Notes: generated from the sequence alone by a model not told the origin. 64,000 bases of DNA from Anaerolineaceae bacterium (GCA_030653365.1 JAURZL010000008.1:40008-104007); one strand, 5' to 3'. Positions 25,028 through 34,750 are shown, counted from the stretch's first letter. Translations and numbers: made by a program.

Positions 25028-26371
25028 ATGGCGAATTATATAATCGTTGGTAGTGGAGCTGCCGGTGTAGCTGCAGCAGGAGCAATTCGCAGAGAAGATC
25101 CTCATGGAAACATCATTGTGTTTACCAATGATCCGTATGTGTATTATTCACGTCCCGGTTTAGCTTACTTGCTCGCGGGTGAAGTTCCACAAAATCAACT
25201 ATTTCCACTTACGAAAGAATATTTTCATGGATTAAAAATCCAGATTATAAAGCAGACAGTTCAATCTATATCCCCGGTTCAACATCTTGTTTTTACCAGC
25301 GATGGGAAAAATTTTCGCTATGACCGGTTGCTTCTGGCAACAGGAGCTACAGCAACTCTGCCAAATGTTCCGGGAATTAATTTGGCGGGTGTGGAAAAGC
25401 TTGATACGATGGAAGATGCCGAGTCAATTATAAAAAATACGCGAAAAGCGAAAACTGCTGTCGTCATTGGTGGTGGAATTACTGCTTTGGAGTTGGCCGA
25501 AGGGATGGCTGCCTGTGACGTAAAGGTACATTATTTTTTACGGGGCGATCGATATTGGAGTAGTGTCCTGGATGAGACCGAATCAAAAATGGTGGAAAAA
25601 CACCTGACCGATATTGGTATACAGATTCATTATTTCACAGATCTCGTTGAGATTAATGGAAAAAACGGAAAGGTGAGAGGCATAACGGCAAAGGAAAAAG
25701 ACAACAGAGTGGAAATTGACTGCCAAATTGTCGCCTTCGCAATCGGCATTAAACCAAGAATAAACCTGGCTGTTCAGGCTGGATTAAAAACCCAGCGAGG
25801 TATCCTGGTCGATTCCGAACTGCGTACCAGTCAAGCAGATATATTTGCAGCGGGGGATGTCGCACAAGTATATGATCAATTGAGTGATGAATACCTGGTT
25901 GACAGTCTTTGGAGACCGGCAATCGAACAAGGTTGGACGGCCGGACTTAACATGGCCGGAGGAAATTATGCCTACGTCAAGAAATATCCATTCAATGTCA
26001 CTCGTCTGGGTGGTTTGATCACTACCATCATTGGTCGGGTGGGTAAAGAAATCCTGGAAGAGAAAACATTGAACGGGGATGCTGATGTTTTAGGAATTAT
26101 GCGTGGGGATAGTGAAGTCTGGCGGAAACAATCACTTGGCATGGTGGCTCAGACGTACCAGGAGGATAATCGGATTCGATTATATATCAACGAAAATAAT
26201 CTGACGGGTGCGATTGTGATGGGTGATCAGACACTTTCCCGACCACTTCAGATTCTAATTCGCGAGAAAATAGATATCAGTTTGATTCGGGAAAGGCTAC
26301 TTGATCCGAATAATTCCCTGGTTGATACCTTGAACTATTTCTGGGAGGAATATAGCAGAAACCATGCTTAG
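25028..26371 (+). CDS. FAD-dependent pyridine nucleotide-disulfide-family oxidoreductase
   Basis: 447 aa from the ATG at 25028 (AAGGA at proper distance; an ATG at 25019 is three codons earlier). FAD-binding motif IIVGSGAAGVAAAGAI at the N terminus, NAD(P)-binding VVIGGGITALELAEGM near residue 150, and the second FAD motif IFAAGDVAQ near 280. No CxxxxC redox disulfide is seen, so it belongs with ferredoxin/rubredoxin reductase- or NirB-like flavoproteins. The C-terminal 100 residues resemble the NirB/BFD-adjacent region. It would couple NAD(P)H to the ferredoxin beside it. Confidence 0.9.
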   Translation: MANYIIVGSGAAGVAAAGAIRREDPHGNIIVFTNDPYVYYSRPGLAYLLAGEVPQNQLFPLTKEYFHGLKIQIIKQTVQSISPVQHLVFTSDGKNFRYDRLLLATGATATLPNVPGINLAGVEKLDTMEDAESIIKNTRKAKTAVVIGGGITALELAEGMAACDVKVHYFLRGDRYWSSVLDETESKMVEKHLTDIGIQIHYFTDLVEINGKNGKVRGITAKEKDNRVEIDCQIVAFAIGIKPRINLAVQAGLKTQRGILVDSELRTSQADIFAAGDVAQVYDQLSDEYLVDSLWRPAIEQGWTAGLNMAGGNYAYVKKYPFNVTRLGGLITTIIGRVGKEILEEKTLNGDADVLGIMRGDSEVWRKQSLGMVAQTYQEDNRIRLYINENNLTGAIVMGDQTLSRPLQILIREKIDISLIRERLLDPNNSLVDTLNYFWEEYSRNHA

Positions 26372-27164
26372 GAAATCAAGAGAACTTTTTTTTGCTGTTA
26401 TCGCTATGGTATTTATCACCCTGGCATATCTTCTGGTACAGGCAGCTACTAGAGAAATTCCCTCAGCAAGTGGTTTTTGGGGGCATAGTCTGGGGGTGCT
26501 TGGCTTTGTAATGATGTTGATGACGGAGACTCTCTATTCCCTTCGGAAACGCAGCAAGCGAGGTGCACGATGGGGGAGAATGTCCAACTGGCTGGAATTT
26601 CACATATTTACCGGTCTCGTTGGTCCGTTCATGGTGTTGATCCATCCAGGTTGGGAATTCAAGGGTTTAGCAGGTGTTTTGAGTTTACTTACCGTTTTAA
26701 TGGTGTTTAGTGGCATTCTTGGTCGTTATATTTATACTGCAGTTCCACGTGCGTCAAATGGTGCTGAGATCAGTTTACAGGAATTGGAGTTTTCCGCTCT
26801 ACAATTAGAAGCGGAACTGGCACGGTTGAAAAACGAGGAAAAAACACGCCCGATCATCAAAACTGAACCTGGAAAAGGTAGTAGTCTACAAGTGCTCTCG
26901 CGATTCTGGTTGGATTTACTGGACATAATAAAGGATCAGGTTATTGGAACAGGAATGTCCGGGCAAACTCGTCAGAAGGTGTTGGCGTTGGCAAAGGTCA
27001 ATCGAAAATACCATCAGGTGCAACGTCAAATAAATAATTTAGCTGCTGCCCGTCAATTATTATCGTTGTGGCATACTGTTCACATACCACTTGGTTTAAC
27101 TCTTTTTATGGTTGCTTTTATCCATATTGGTGCTGCGATTTACTATGCAGTCTTATTATATTGA
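26364..27164 (+). CDS. Heme-b-type membrane protein (ferric-reductase/cytochrome-b-like)
   Basis: 266 aa; the ATG overlaps the flavoprotein stop by 8 nt. About five or six hydrophobic helices with histidines at fitting places: WGHSLGV, FHIFTGLVGPFMVLIH and the last helix pair LWHTVHIPLGLTLFMVAFIH. Paired histidines within helices 13-14 residues apart are typical ligands of b-type hemes. A cytoplasmic loop of about 85 charged residues lies between. It probably moves electrons across the membrane between the ferredoxin/flavoprotein inside and the multiheme proteins outside. I cannot place it in a named family with certainty. Confidence 0.78.
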   Translation: MLRKSRELFFAVIAMVFITLAYLLVQAATREIPSASGFWGHSLGVLGFVMMLMTETLYSLRKRSKRGARWGRMSNWLEFHIFTGLVGPFMVLIHPGWEFKGLAGVLSLLTVLMVFSGILGRYIYTAVPRASNGAEISLQELEFSALQLEAELARLKNEEKTRPIIKTEPGKGSSLQVLSRFWLDLLDIIKDQVIGTGMSGQTRQKVLALAKVNRKYHQVQRQINNLAAARQLLSLWHTVHIPLGLTLFMVAFIHIGAAIYYAVLLY

Positions 27165-27199
27165 GAAATTAATCTTGACCATGGTATGAAAGCCCACCC

Positions 27200-27604
27200 T
27201 TAATGATTAGTTTTTATGTAGGCTGTCTGTAAGATCGAAAATAAAGCATCCGGGGGATTGCTTTTACAGAAGAATGCGTTCGCACCAGCCTGAATACAAT
27301 CTTTTTCTTTATTTGGGAGGCTGCTGAGTGCAATGATATAAATAGTAGGGCAAAGCATATGCAACGTCTGAATCAATTCTGCCATTGGATTACGCGAATT
27401 TCTTCTGGAGGATTTTAATCCGTGCAGGTCAGCATCGAGAATGATGACGTCCGGACAATGGTGTGTAATCTGAGAAAATAAACCTATCGTATCTTTTACT
27501 TCTCCAACTATTTTATATTCTTGTTTCTGTTCCAGCACCAACCTTAATGCTGCCAGAACTTCTGAGTTTGCATCCGCGAGCAAAATTAACATATTTAGCC
27601 TCAA
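27200..27604 (-). CDS. Single-domain response regulator receiver
   Basis: 134 aa receiver domain with no output domain. Phospho-acceptor D57 in VIILDADLHG, conserved lysine K114 in FFCKS, and serines at the usual switch position (ALSS). Only one acidic residue (D11) remains in the N-terminal pocket. Its start overlaps the stop of the upstream gene by four bases (ATGA). It is convergent with the redox cluster; a link is not shown. Confidence 0.83.
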   Translation of the reverse strand: MRLNMLILLADANSEVLAALRLVLEQKQEYKIVGEVKDTIGLFSQITHHCPDVIILDADLHGLKSSRRNSRNPMAELIQTLHMLCPTIYIIALSSLPNKEKDCIQAGANAFFCKSNPPDALFSILQTAYIKTNH

Positions 27605-28050
27605 GGGATAATGATTTTTGAATTATTCACTTTAACCCGTTGAATATCTCCAACTGGCAGCCAATCGTCCATATTTCCATATTCACTGCGGTCAACTGAA
27701 AATGGCTTGACCGGTTTTACATTTTCAATGCCCATTAAAACTAGATAGCGTTTCCCCGCCCAGCGTTTGACCTGGCTTGGTGATAACTGCAATAGATCCT
27801 GATATTTTTCAATCAATTGAGAAGATTCATCTGGAGAAAGTAGCTCTGAATTGATCACCATCGAAACCGAAGCACTGGCTTGCACAAGGCATTTCCCATC
27901 ATTTTGAATGAAATAAAATTGATCACCCACTTCAACGCGACCATAAGGAAGTTTTCTTCCAGTAGCCCCGCGGATAATCATTCTTTTTTTTCCATCCAGA
28001 AGCTTTTCCAAATCACCTTCTTTGGCATCAATATAAACCACATGATCCAT
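27601..28050 (-). CDS. ASCH/PUA-like domain protein
   Basis: 149 aa. A compact alpha/beta protein with MIIRGATGRKLPYGRVEVGDQFYFIQ near the start and RWAGKRYLVLMGIENV later; this is the ASCH-like pattern (GRV..GD.vyf...W.GK.ylv). ASCH proteins bind RNA or modified nucleotides. The final part, VDRSEYGNMDDWLPVGDI, is conserved in its form but not assignable. An AGGAGGAAAG ribosome site precedes the ATG. The fold assignment is from pattern only. Confidence 0.6.
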   Translation of the reverse strand: MDHVVYIDAKEGDLEKLLDGKKRMIIRGATGRKLPYGRVEVGDQFYFIQNDGKCLVQASASVSMVINSELLSPDESSQLIEKYQDLLQLSPSQVKRWAGKRYLVLMGIENVKPVKPFSVDRSEYGNMDDWLPVGDIQRVKVNNSKIIIP

Positions 28051-28068
28051 GACTTTCCTCCTCGAATT

Positions 28069-28506
28069 TTATAAATTTTGTTGTATTTTACGAACACCGA
28101 TTAAAGTGCCAGCGACCAATCCAATGGCTGACATACTGGCAGATCCAAACAGCAGATAGCAATCTTTATACGAGATTCCAAGTAATAGCTCCGCTGGAAC
28201 TGTTTGGTCAACAGAACCGAACACCGTATGAAGGACACCGAGAAATAAACCTAACAGGCTTCCTGCCGCAGACCCATAAAATATGCCAACCAGTGTGTAA
28301 GCCAATTTATCTTCCAGAAATTTACTAAGAAGACTGACTACTGCACTTAGAATAATTCCAATGAGTATACCGGTGAGGATGTTTCCATCCAGAAAAAGAC
28401 TCCCCATTGCTATTCCCAATGCGATGCCCGCTAGAGGGAACGAGAGATTTTGTCGATTTAATTTCAGATTCTTGACCATATTTTTCACTTTATTATAGAT
28501 TCTCAA
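28069..28506 (-). CDS. Small glycine-rich membrane protein
   Basis: 145 aa with three to four hydrophobic helices rich in small residues (LAGIALGIAMGSLFLDG, GSAAGSLLGLFLG, GLVAGTLIGV), a glycine-zipper-like pattern. Positively charged N terminus. No family recognised. It lies 19 nt before the ASCH-like gene and is probably the first gene of a three-gene transcript with the receiver protein. Confidence 0.68.
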   Translation of the reverse strand: MRIYNKVKNMVKNLKLNRQNLSFPLAGIALGIAMGSLFLDGNILTGILIGIILSAVVSLLSKFLEDKLAYTLVGIFYGSAAGSLLGLFLGVLHTVFGSVDQTVPAELLLGISYKDCYLLFGSASMSAIGLVAGTLIGVRKIQQNL

Positions 28507-28824
28507 CTTCTAATCAAGTGTAATTAATCCAAACATTTTTGACACCCTGCACCCAGATGAATTGATATAGGTCATTAGAACAAATCGAATTAGCCAATAG
28601 GACAGGATACCTTTTTGGGAATGAGAGATGATATTAACAGAAAAATTGCCAACACGTAGGTTGAAAAACCCAACCATTAGACCAGGGTGAAAAATTTGGG
28701 ATTGGAAATTTTTTCCGAAAAAGAAGATCAAATTTCAGAAATGTAAGTCTTTTATTAAATCTGTTCTTTTTAAGCTAGTGTAAATTGGAAAATTATTCGT
28801 GCAGATATGGATTTTTTATGAAAA
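28507..28824. other. Gene-free interval
   Basis: About 320 bp with no ORF I would support; the only reading of some length (28510-28731, minus) has no ribosome site and no recognisable pattern. No clear terminator or promoter seen. Confidence 0.5.
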
Positions 28825-29469
28825 TCAAACAAGCCTATTCTTTAATGCAAATGAGACTGCTTCTGTGCGCGTACTGACTTTTAATTTTGAAAGAATGCTG
28901 CTGACATGTGATTTTGCTGTGGATTGACTGACAAATAATCTTTCAGCGATTTGCTGGTTGTTTAACCCTTCTACCATCAATGCTAAAACTTCGCGTTCCC
29001 GATCGCTTAAATCATGTCCAAGATTAATTTCCGGTTCACGTCCAGCCTGTACAAGGGCATTCACAGCTTCCGGAGCCAGGGTTGGATTTCCAATAAAAGC
29101 CTGACGGATTGCTTGCGCCAGTTCATCAGCTGAAATATCTTTCAATAGGTATCCGATTGCCCCCGCCTGAAGTGCTGATTGCACCTGCTCACGTTCTTTG
29201 TAACTGGTAAGGGCAAGGATTTGAATTTTGGGATGTTTTTCTTTGATCCGCCTGGTTGTTGTTGCTCCGTCCATTCCAGGCATTACCAAATCCATCAGAA
29301 CAACATCAGGATTCAATTCGTCACAAAGCTGGATTGCCTGCTCACCATTTCTTGCCTCTCCTACAAGATCAAAATCATCATACACCATCAGAAAAGAGCT
29401 CAAACCATTTCTCACAACGGTATGATCATCTGTTATCAGTACTTTTATTGTTTTAGATTCTTCCATCAT
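28825..29469 (-). CDS. NarL/FixJ-family response regulator
   Basis: About 214 aa from the ATG pair at 29469/29466, just at the stop of the kinase gene (ATGA overlap) with GGA upstream; the longer reading to 29517 has no support. Receiver with the acidic DD pair in ITDDHTVVRNG, phospho-acceptor in VVLMDLVMPGMDG and lysine in YLLKDI; LuxR-type helix-turn-helix at the C terminus (LSDREREVLALMVEGLNNQQIAERL). Partner of the PAS-GAF-PAS kinase encoded directly upstream. Confidence 0.93.
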   Translation of the reverse strand: MMEESKTIKVLITDDHTVVRNGLSSFLMVYDDFDLVGEARNGEQAIQLCDELNPDVVLMDLVMPGMDGATTTRRIKEKHPKIQILALTSYKEREQVQSALQAGAIGYLLKDISADELAQAIRQAFIGNPTLAPEAVNALVQAGREPEINLGHDLSDREREVLALMVEGLNNQQIAERLFVSQSTAKSHVSSILSKLKVSTRTEAVSFALKNRLV

Positions 29470-31655
29470 TTTCCTTTTTCGTCTGATTTTGGTGGTTTGC
29501 CTGACTCTGGCAACCATTGTAAATGAATGCGGGCCCCCTGGTTTTCATGGCTTTCAATTTCAAGGTGAGCACCAACCTCATCTGCCCGCTCATACATGAT
29601 CTTCAGTCCAAAATGATCTGATCCAAGTTCCCGATTGATATCGAAGCCCCGTCCGTTATCTTCAATGATCAGATCAAAACGTTCGGGGTGGCATGATAAG
29701 GACAGGATAACCTGGTCAGGATCAGCATGTTTTGTAATATTATTGAGTGCTTCCTGGGCGATGCGATAGAAGGCTACTTTAACCTCCACAGGTAGTGAGC
29801 AATTTCCATCGATTTTAAATTCGATCGGGATACGAGCTCGCGCAATGAAGGCGTTGGTCAGGTGCTGGAGGAGATCATGCAGCTCGGCATCAGCCAGGGC
29901 TTCCGGACGCAATTCCATTAATAACGTACGCATTTCAGCCAATGCCCCGCGAGTCAACTCGCGTAATTCTCCCAGTTTTTTCAAACCTGCTTCCGGGTTT
30001 TTTTCAAAAATCTTGGGCAAAACCTCCGCAGTCAGTGTGGTTGAAAACAAAGTCTGGGTAACAGCATCATGCAGTTCGCGGGCAAGGCGACCTCGTTCAT
30101 TTGAAACAGCTTCTGCACGTTCTTGCTCCATCAGAATTTTTTGAGCGGTTTTCTGATCAGTGATATCTTCACTGGCACCAACCAGCCGAACAATATTCCC
30201 CTGATTGTCGAAAACGGGTGCAACCGTTGTGCGGAAAGTGCGGATTCTTTCCAAATCCCAATACGGTGATGGGCCTTGTTCCTCATAAGCGATGGTGTGT
30301 CCAGCCTTAATACAGTCATGATAGTGTTGATTAACCGCTGCTGCAACTTCTGGAATTAAAATTCCCTCCAGTGTTTTTCCCCAAACTTTTTCTGATGTTA
30401 ACCCTGAAACTTGTTGATGGGCTGGATTGGTGCGCAAGACCCGAAAATGTCCGTCAGGCAAAACTTCCACAATAAACAATTGTAGTGGGGAGTGATCAAA
30501 TACTTCCGAATTGAGCGCTTCACTAATTTGAAGAGATTCTTCAGCTTGTTTTCTTTGATCAATTTCCTTTTGAAGTTTGTAATTGGCAATCTCTAATTCC
30601 AAAGTTCTATCTGATACCCGCAGCTCCAGGTCATCATAAGCTGCGAGTAAAGCCTTATGAGCCTTTTTATTTTCCTGAGCATTGGTAATAATACTGGCGA
30701 CCATCTGTAAAAGTGCAACACTATCATCCGACCAGGTTTTTTCAGCCTGGACGGAATCGAAACCGAAAAATCCCAAAATATTACTTTGATAAACTAATGG
30801 TACTGCCAGCAGAGATTTAATATTTTGTTTTTGAAATACACGCTTCTCATTTTGGGCTTCTTCAGGCAAATTATTTACAGAGGGGATATAAAGAATTTCG
30901 CCATTGAGAATTTTATTGTTTGACCATTGTCGGTCAGTTACTATAATGTTGCTCAGTTGGTGGATATGTGGTGAGATACCAGGGGCACACCATTCATTTG
31001 TGCAAGTCATCAATTTAAGATCATCAGAGAAGGTAAACAAGTAACTACGATCCACCTCAGTGAATTCGCCAATATCTTTCAAGGCAGTATTAACTGCATT
31101 GTCTACAGCATTCGGTTCAAGATTAATAAATTTGGTTGCCAGGGATAATAGCAAATTCTCAAAGGCTTCACGATGTTTTAATTCATCATCAGCTAATTTT
31201 TGTTCGGTGATATCCAGCACCAATCCGGTAAAATGTGATAATTTGTTTTCAGAATCGAAGACCGGTGTAGAGATCGTACGAACCCAGGTCCACCCTCCTT
31301 TGGATTCATTATAATGACGGGCAGTTTCATCATAGCGAACTGATTCTGTCCAGGAGAGGTAATTAGCATCGATTACTCTCTTTTTATCATCCGGGTGAAT
31401 GTTGATAAACCAGGATTCAAAGTTCCAAGGATCATCAATCGCTGCAATTTCTTTTAGGGAAGGGCTGAACATAATTACTCGGCCACCATATGGATGTGTA
31501 GGATCAATCGCAATTTGATACACGGCAAAATCAATGGCGTCTTCGAGCAAAGATATCAGACTCGGATCAAATTGTCCGTTGAATGAATTATCCATATTAC
31601 CGCAAAAACCTTTTTTTGGATCGAAAAAAAATAATGACTGAGAATAATTATACAT
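29466..31655 (-). CDS. Soluble PAS-GAF-PAS sensor histidine kinase (HisKA_3, DesK/NarX type)
   Basis: About 729 aa. The first ATG is at 31655; a TTG at 31667 and an ATG at 31595 are alternatives, none with a good ribosome site. In numbering from 31667: a PAS domain at about 45-155 ending VLDITEQ, GAF at 170-335, a coiled coil at 335-385, a second PAS at 385-505 ending ASEDITDQ, a HisKA_3 dimerisation helix with phospho-acceptor H533 in ARELHDAVTQTLF, and a HATPase at about 630-725 (EDNGRGFD). No transmembrane helix, so it senses an internal signal. Cognate regulator directly downstream. Confidence 0.92.
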   Translation of the reverse strand: MYNYSQSLFFFDPKKGFCGNMDNSFNGQFDPSLISLLEDAIDFAVYQIAIDPTHPYGGRVIMFSPSLKEIAAIDDPWNFESWFINIHPDDKKRVIDANYLSWTESVRYDETARHYNESKGGWTWVRTISTPVFDSENKLSHFTGLVLDITEQKLADDELKHREAFENLLLSLATKFINLEPNAVDNAVNTALKDIGEFTEVDRSYLFTFSDDLKLMTCTNEWCAPGISPHIHQLSNIIVTDRQWSNNKILNGEILYIPSVNNLPEEAQNEKRVFQKQNIKSLLAVPLVYQSNILGFFGFDSVQAEKTWSDDSVALLQMVASIITNAQENKKAHKALLAAYDDLELRVSDRTLELEIANYKLQKEIDQRKQAEESLQISEALNSEVFDHSPLQLFIVEVLPDGHFRVLRTNPAHQQVSGLTSEKVWGKTLEGILIPEVAAAVNQHYHDCIKAGHTIAYEEQGPSPYWDLERIRTFRTTVAPVFDNQGNIVRLVGASEDITDQKTAQKILMEQERAEAVSNERGRLARELHDAVTQTLFSTTLTAEVLPKIFEKNPEAGLKKLGELRELTRGALAEMRTLLMELRPEALADAELHDLLQHLTNAFIARARIPIEFKIDGNCSLPVEVKVAFYRIAQEALNNITKHADPDQVILSLSCHPERFDLIIEDNGRGFDINRELGSDHFGLKIMYERADEVGAHLEIESHENQGARIHLQWLPESGKPPKSDEKGK

Positions 31656-31826
31656 GAACTTAATCAATTACTTTTGAGGTGGCACACATAACGAAAAAAT
31701 AGACTTTGGTATTAGTCCAAAGAATTCCAGGTTATAAGTTGTGTACCTCTCGGAAATACCTGAATTCGCCATTCAGGACTACAATTAAATTTACTCCATT
31801 CGAGATGAAATATAAGGAGTCCTGAG

Positions 31827-32708
31827 ATGAATGAAACCGCATCCATTGTTATCCAGAATCTGGATAAATTTTTCGGCAAACAGAAAGCCTTGAAGAATGT
31901 GAACCTTTCGATTACCAAAGGACAGATCTATGGCTTGTTGGGACCAAACGGAGCAGGAAAAACGACCCTGATTCGCAGTTTAATCGGTGCCACGAAACCT
32001 ACAAAAGGGAATCTCTCGGTGCTGGGGTTTAACCCGATCAGCCAGAAGTCAAAAGTGCGTAGTATGATTGGCTATATGCCCCAGTCTCCAGCATTGTATG
32101 AGGATTTAACTGCCTTTGAGAATATCCGTTTTTTCTCATTTCCCAATCGCAAAGAAAATTTTGCCAAACGGATTAATGAGGTAATTGAATTTGTCGGACT
32201 CACCAAACGGGCACATGATCAGGTCTACAAATTTTCCGGTGGCATGAAACAACGTGTTTCCCTGGCGTGTGCACTGGTACACCATCCAAAAATCCTCTTT
32301 CTGGATGAACCAACAACCGGAATTGATCCGAAATTACGGGAATCTTTCTGGCATCATTTTCGGGATTTGACTCAGCAGGGTGTTACGATCCTGGTAAGTA
32401 CGCATCAAATGAGCGAGGCGATGTTTTGTGATCGTTTAGCTATCATGCATGAAGGGGTATTATTGGCGGATGAGCCACCCAAGCAATTGTTATGGAAGCA
32501 GCAGGCAAAGATTAGGATACGGAAAGATAATAAAGTGGGAGAAAAGGTGGTCAGTCATTATCCGGATCAATTGCCAAAGTTACTTCAGAAATTCGGATTG
32601 GACGCATCCATCAACCGAATCGAAATAGAAGAGGAAACACTCGAACAGGTGGTGTTGGAAATGATCCATTCACATGAGAAAGAGCTAAATTTGGGAGATA
32701 CCCCATGA
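31827..32708 (+). CDS. ABC-2-type exporter ATP-binding protein
   Basis: 293 aa. Walker A GPNGAGKTT, signature FSGGMKQRVSLA, Walker B ILFLDEPTTGIDP, and the switch histidine in VSTHQ. This is the DrrA/CcmA/NatA type that works as a dimer with ABC-2 permeases. ATAAGGAG precedes the ATG. The next gene, a permease, overlaps by four bases, so the two form a minimal exporter. The substrate (drug, lipid, polysaccharide or peptide) is not clear. Confidence 0.92.
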   Translation: MNETASIVIQNLDKFFGKQKALKNVNLSITKGQIYGLLGPNGAGKTTLIRSLIGATKPTKGNLSVLGFNPISQKSKVRSMIGYMPQSPALYEDLTAFENIRFFSFPNRKENFAKRINEVIEFVGLTKRAHDQVYKFSGGMKQRVSLACALVHHPKILFLDEPTTGIDPKLRESFWHHFRDLTQQGVTILVSTHQMSEAMFCDRLAIMHEGVLLADEPPKQLLWKQQAKIRIRKDNKVGEKVVSHYPDQLPKLLQKFGLDASINRIEIEEETLEQVVLEMIHSHEKELNLGDTP

Positions 32709-33451
32709 AAACGATCCTAAACAATATTGGTGTGGTAACTGCCAGAGTGCTGAACCAGCTGCGCCGGGATCGGCGTTTTGTGGCAATATCGATCCTGTTT
32801 CCACTGATCATTATCTACTTTATCAAAATCGTTTTTGATGTTTTAGCGCCGCCGAGTTTTGATATCAGCCAGTATGTGGTCCCTTATGCTGCTTTCATCG
32901 TGCACTTCATCACTTTCATTTTAACAGCGATTGTGCTCGTTCGAGAACGTACAGCCGGAACAATGGCTCAGATGTTTGTTGTTGGGTATAAACAAATTGA
33001 GATCATCATCGGCTACTTATTGGCATATACTGTTCTGGCTACTGTGCAGAGTCTGCTGGTGTTGCTCGAATTAAACTGGTTGTTTGATCTTGGATTTAGC
33101 ACCGCTCAATTTGCATCCATGTATCTGGTCATGTGGCTTCTGGCAGTGATCAGCATGGCTATTGGGATGCTGGTATCCAATTTTGCCCGTAATGAAGGAC
33201 AGGTTTTCCCTTTTATCCCGCTGGTGATTCTCTCCGTGATCCTGTCTGGCATCATTGTACCGGTTGAAAAGTTACCGGATTGGGCACAAATCTTAAGTTA
33301 TTTAACCCCGTTATATTACGCCAACGAAGTCCTTCAGGAATTGCTCAAAGGTGGAACACTTTTGGATGACTGGCTGATGTTTGCGATATTACCGATTTAT
33401 GGTCTGGTGGTGGTGGGGATAGCATCAATTTCCCTGCGTGAAAAGGATTAA
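32705..33451 (+). CDS. ABC-2-type permease
   Basis: 248 aa with six hydrophobic helices and the ABC-2 pattern: amphipathic N terminus, RERTAGTMAQMFV on the cytoplasmic side, and the conserved PVEKLPDWAQILSYLTPLYYANEVLQ before the last helix. The start overlaps the ATPase stop (ATGA). It pairs with the ATPase upstream. A bidirectional terminator separates it from the convergent export operon. Confidence 0.9.
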   Translation: MKTILNNIGVVTARVLNQLRRDRRFVAISILFPLIIIYFIKIVFDVLAPPSFDISQYVVPYAAFIVHFITFILTAIVLVRERTAGTMAQMFVVGYKQIEIIIGYLLAYTVLATVQSLLVLLELNWLFDLGFSTAQFASMYLVMWLLAVISMAIGMLVSNFARNEGQVFPFIPLVILSVILSGIIVPVEKLPDWAQILSYLTPLYYANEVLQELLKGGTLLDDWLMFAILPIYGLVVVGIASISLREKD

Positions 33452-33495
33452 GTAATAATTCTTGGGTTTGATGATCGTCATTATTGGACTTCAAA

Positions 33496-33525
33496 AAAAA
33501 CAGCGGAGTTATTTCCGCTGTTTTT
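33496..33525. terminator. Bidirectional rho-independent terminator
   Basis: CAGCGGA (33501-33507) pairs with TCCGCTG (33514-33520), with a six-base loop; A-runs before and T-runs after extend it on both sides. It lies between two convergent ABC operons. Confidence 0.85.
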
Positions 33526-33538
33526 ATTTTGAAAATTA

Positions 33539-34738
33539 TTACATCTCAGCTTTACGAAAACGCCAGACAGCCAGGGCGAAGAATCCTAACGCGTATGCGA
33601 GCAGGATAGCTACTGGTTGCCAGATAGATGTCATCCCCAGTCCGCGTATGAGAATATTCTGAAGACCGATCATCGCCCAGGAGGAAGGTAAAAGCTTACC
33701 TATCGTGGCGAATGCTCCACCTGCACCTTCCAGCGGAAACCAGGTGCCACCCAAAGCAGAGAATACAAACATTGCCAGCATGGAATACAGCACAACCTGA
33801 TTGTCCGACTTAGCCAATGTTCCTATCAAAAGACCCATTGACGCAACCCATAAACCCAGAGAAAAAGCTATCAAGAGTGTTCCAAATGGGACACGCAGAT
33901 AATTCACTTTGAGAATAAATTGTCCAAAGATGACCATCAGTGCTGTTTGTAAAAACACGATCGCAAACATTGCCAGCATATGTCCGGCAATGATCTGCCA
34001 GGGGCGCATGGAGGTTGTCATCAGACGCTGTAAGGTTCGCGTCTTTCGCTCCTGGACCAGAACCTGGGCTGAGGTGACCAGTCCAATGATGGCAAACTGA
34101 ACAATGATCCCTGGAGATGCCTGATTATAAGGGTTATCTCCAAACCAGCTTTCTACTGGCTGCCCGACTGCTTTTTCCATTTTCACCAGTGTTTCCAGAT
34201 TGTTGGTTTTCCATTTTTCCCAGGCGAGATTGATAGTTGGATTGAATTCCATCGGATCATCCAGACTATCAACACTCATATGTCCAATTTCAAATGTGCT
34301 CATCAATTGCGAAACAGGAGCTCTCAATAATTGGTAAAGGGATTGACCGGTAATTGATGTGGTGTCGCTGATCAGGTTGAGCTGGGGATTCTGGTTTTCC
34401 AGCACCTTGCGCTCAAAATCAGATGGAATGATTAGAATTCCAGCCACTTTTCCAGCTTGCAGAGCGCTCTGGGCAGCATCACCATCCATGCGCGAGAGCT
34501 CTATGGTGTCCGCTGTTTCCAGATGGGAATAGAGCATATTACTCATCTCTCCGGAGGAACTCTCTTCCACCCACGCAAGCGGGATGCGCTGGTTTTCAAC
34601 CTCTCCATTATCACCACTGCGATAGGCAAAGCCCATGAAAAGTGTGAACACAATTGGCATAGCTACCAGAAATAACGCGGAATTTTTATCATACAGCATT
34701 TGTCGTAAATCTTTGAGGGCTAAATCGAGAATTTTCAT
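33539..34738 (-). CDS. ABC-2-type permease (YhgE/DrrB-like), second of the operon pair
   Basis: 399 aa. One helix near the N terminus (SALFLVAMPIVFTLFMGF), a large extracytoplasmic domain of about 190 residues, then five helices with the QERKTRTLQRLMTTSMRP segment and GGTWFPLEGAG. This long form is typical of ABC2_membrane_3 permeases that work as heterodimers. An AAGGAG ribosome site is present. Together with the homologous gene at 34782 and the ATPase at 36073 it makes a full exporter. Confidence 0.9.
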   Translation of the reverse strand: MKILDLALKDLRQMLYDKNSALFLVAMPIVFTLFMGFAYRSGDNGEVENQRIPLAWVEESSSGEMSNMLYSHLETADTIELSRMDGDAAQSALQAGKVAGILIIPSDFERKVLENQNPQLNLISDTTSITGQSLYQLLRAPVSQLMSTFEIGHMSVDSLDDPMEFNPTINLAWEKWKTNNLETLVKMEKAVGQPVESWFGDNPYNQASPGIIVQFAIIGLVTSAQVLVQERKTRTLQRLMTTSMRPWQIIAGHMLAMFAIVFLQTALMVIFGQFILKVNYLRVPFGTLLIAFSLGLWVASMGLLIGTLAKSDNQVVLYSMLAMFVFSALGGTWFPLEGAGGAFATIGKLLPSSWAMIGLQNILIRGLGMTSIWQPVAILLAYALGFFALAVWRFRKAEM

Positions 34739-34750
34739 TTCATACTCCTT

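Noticed and set aside
28510..28731. 73-residue hypothetical protein on the minus strand
   Set aside because: No ribosome site, no recognisable pattern, in a gap between operons; likely chance.
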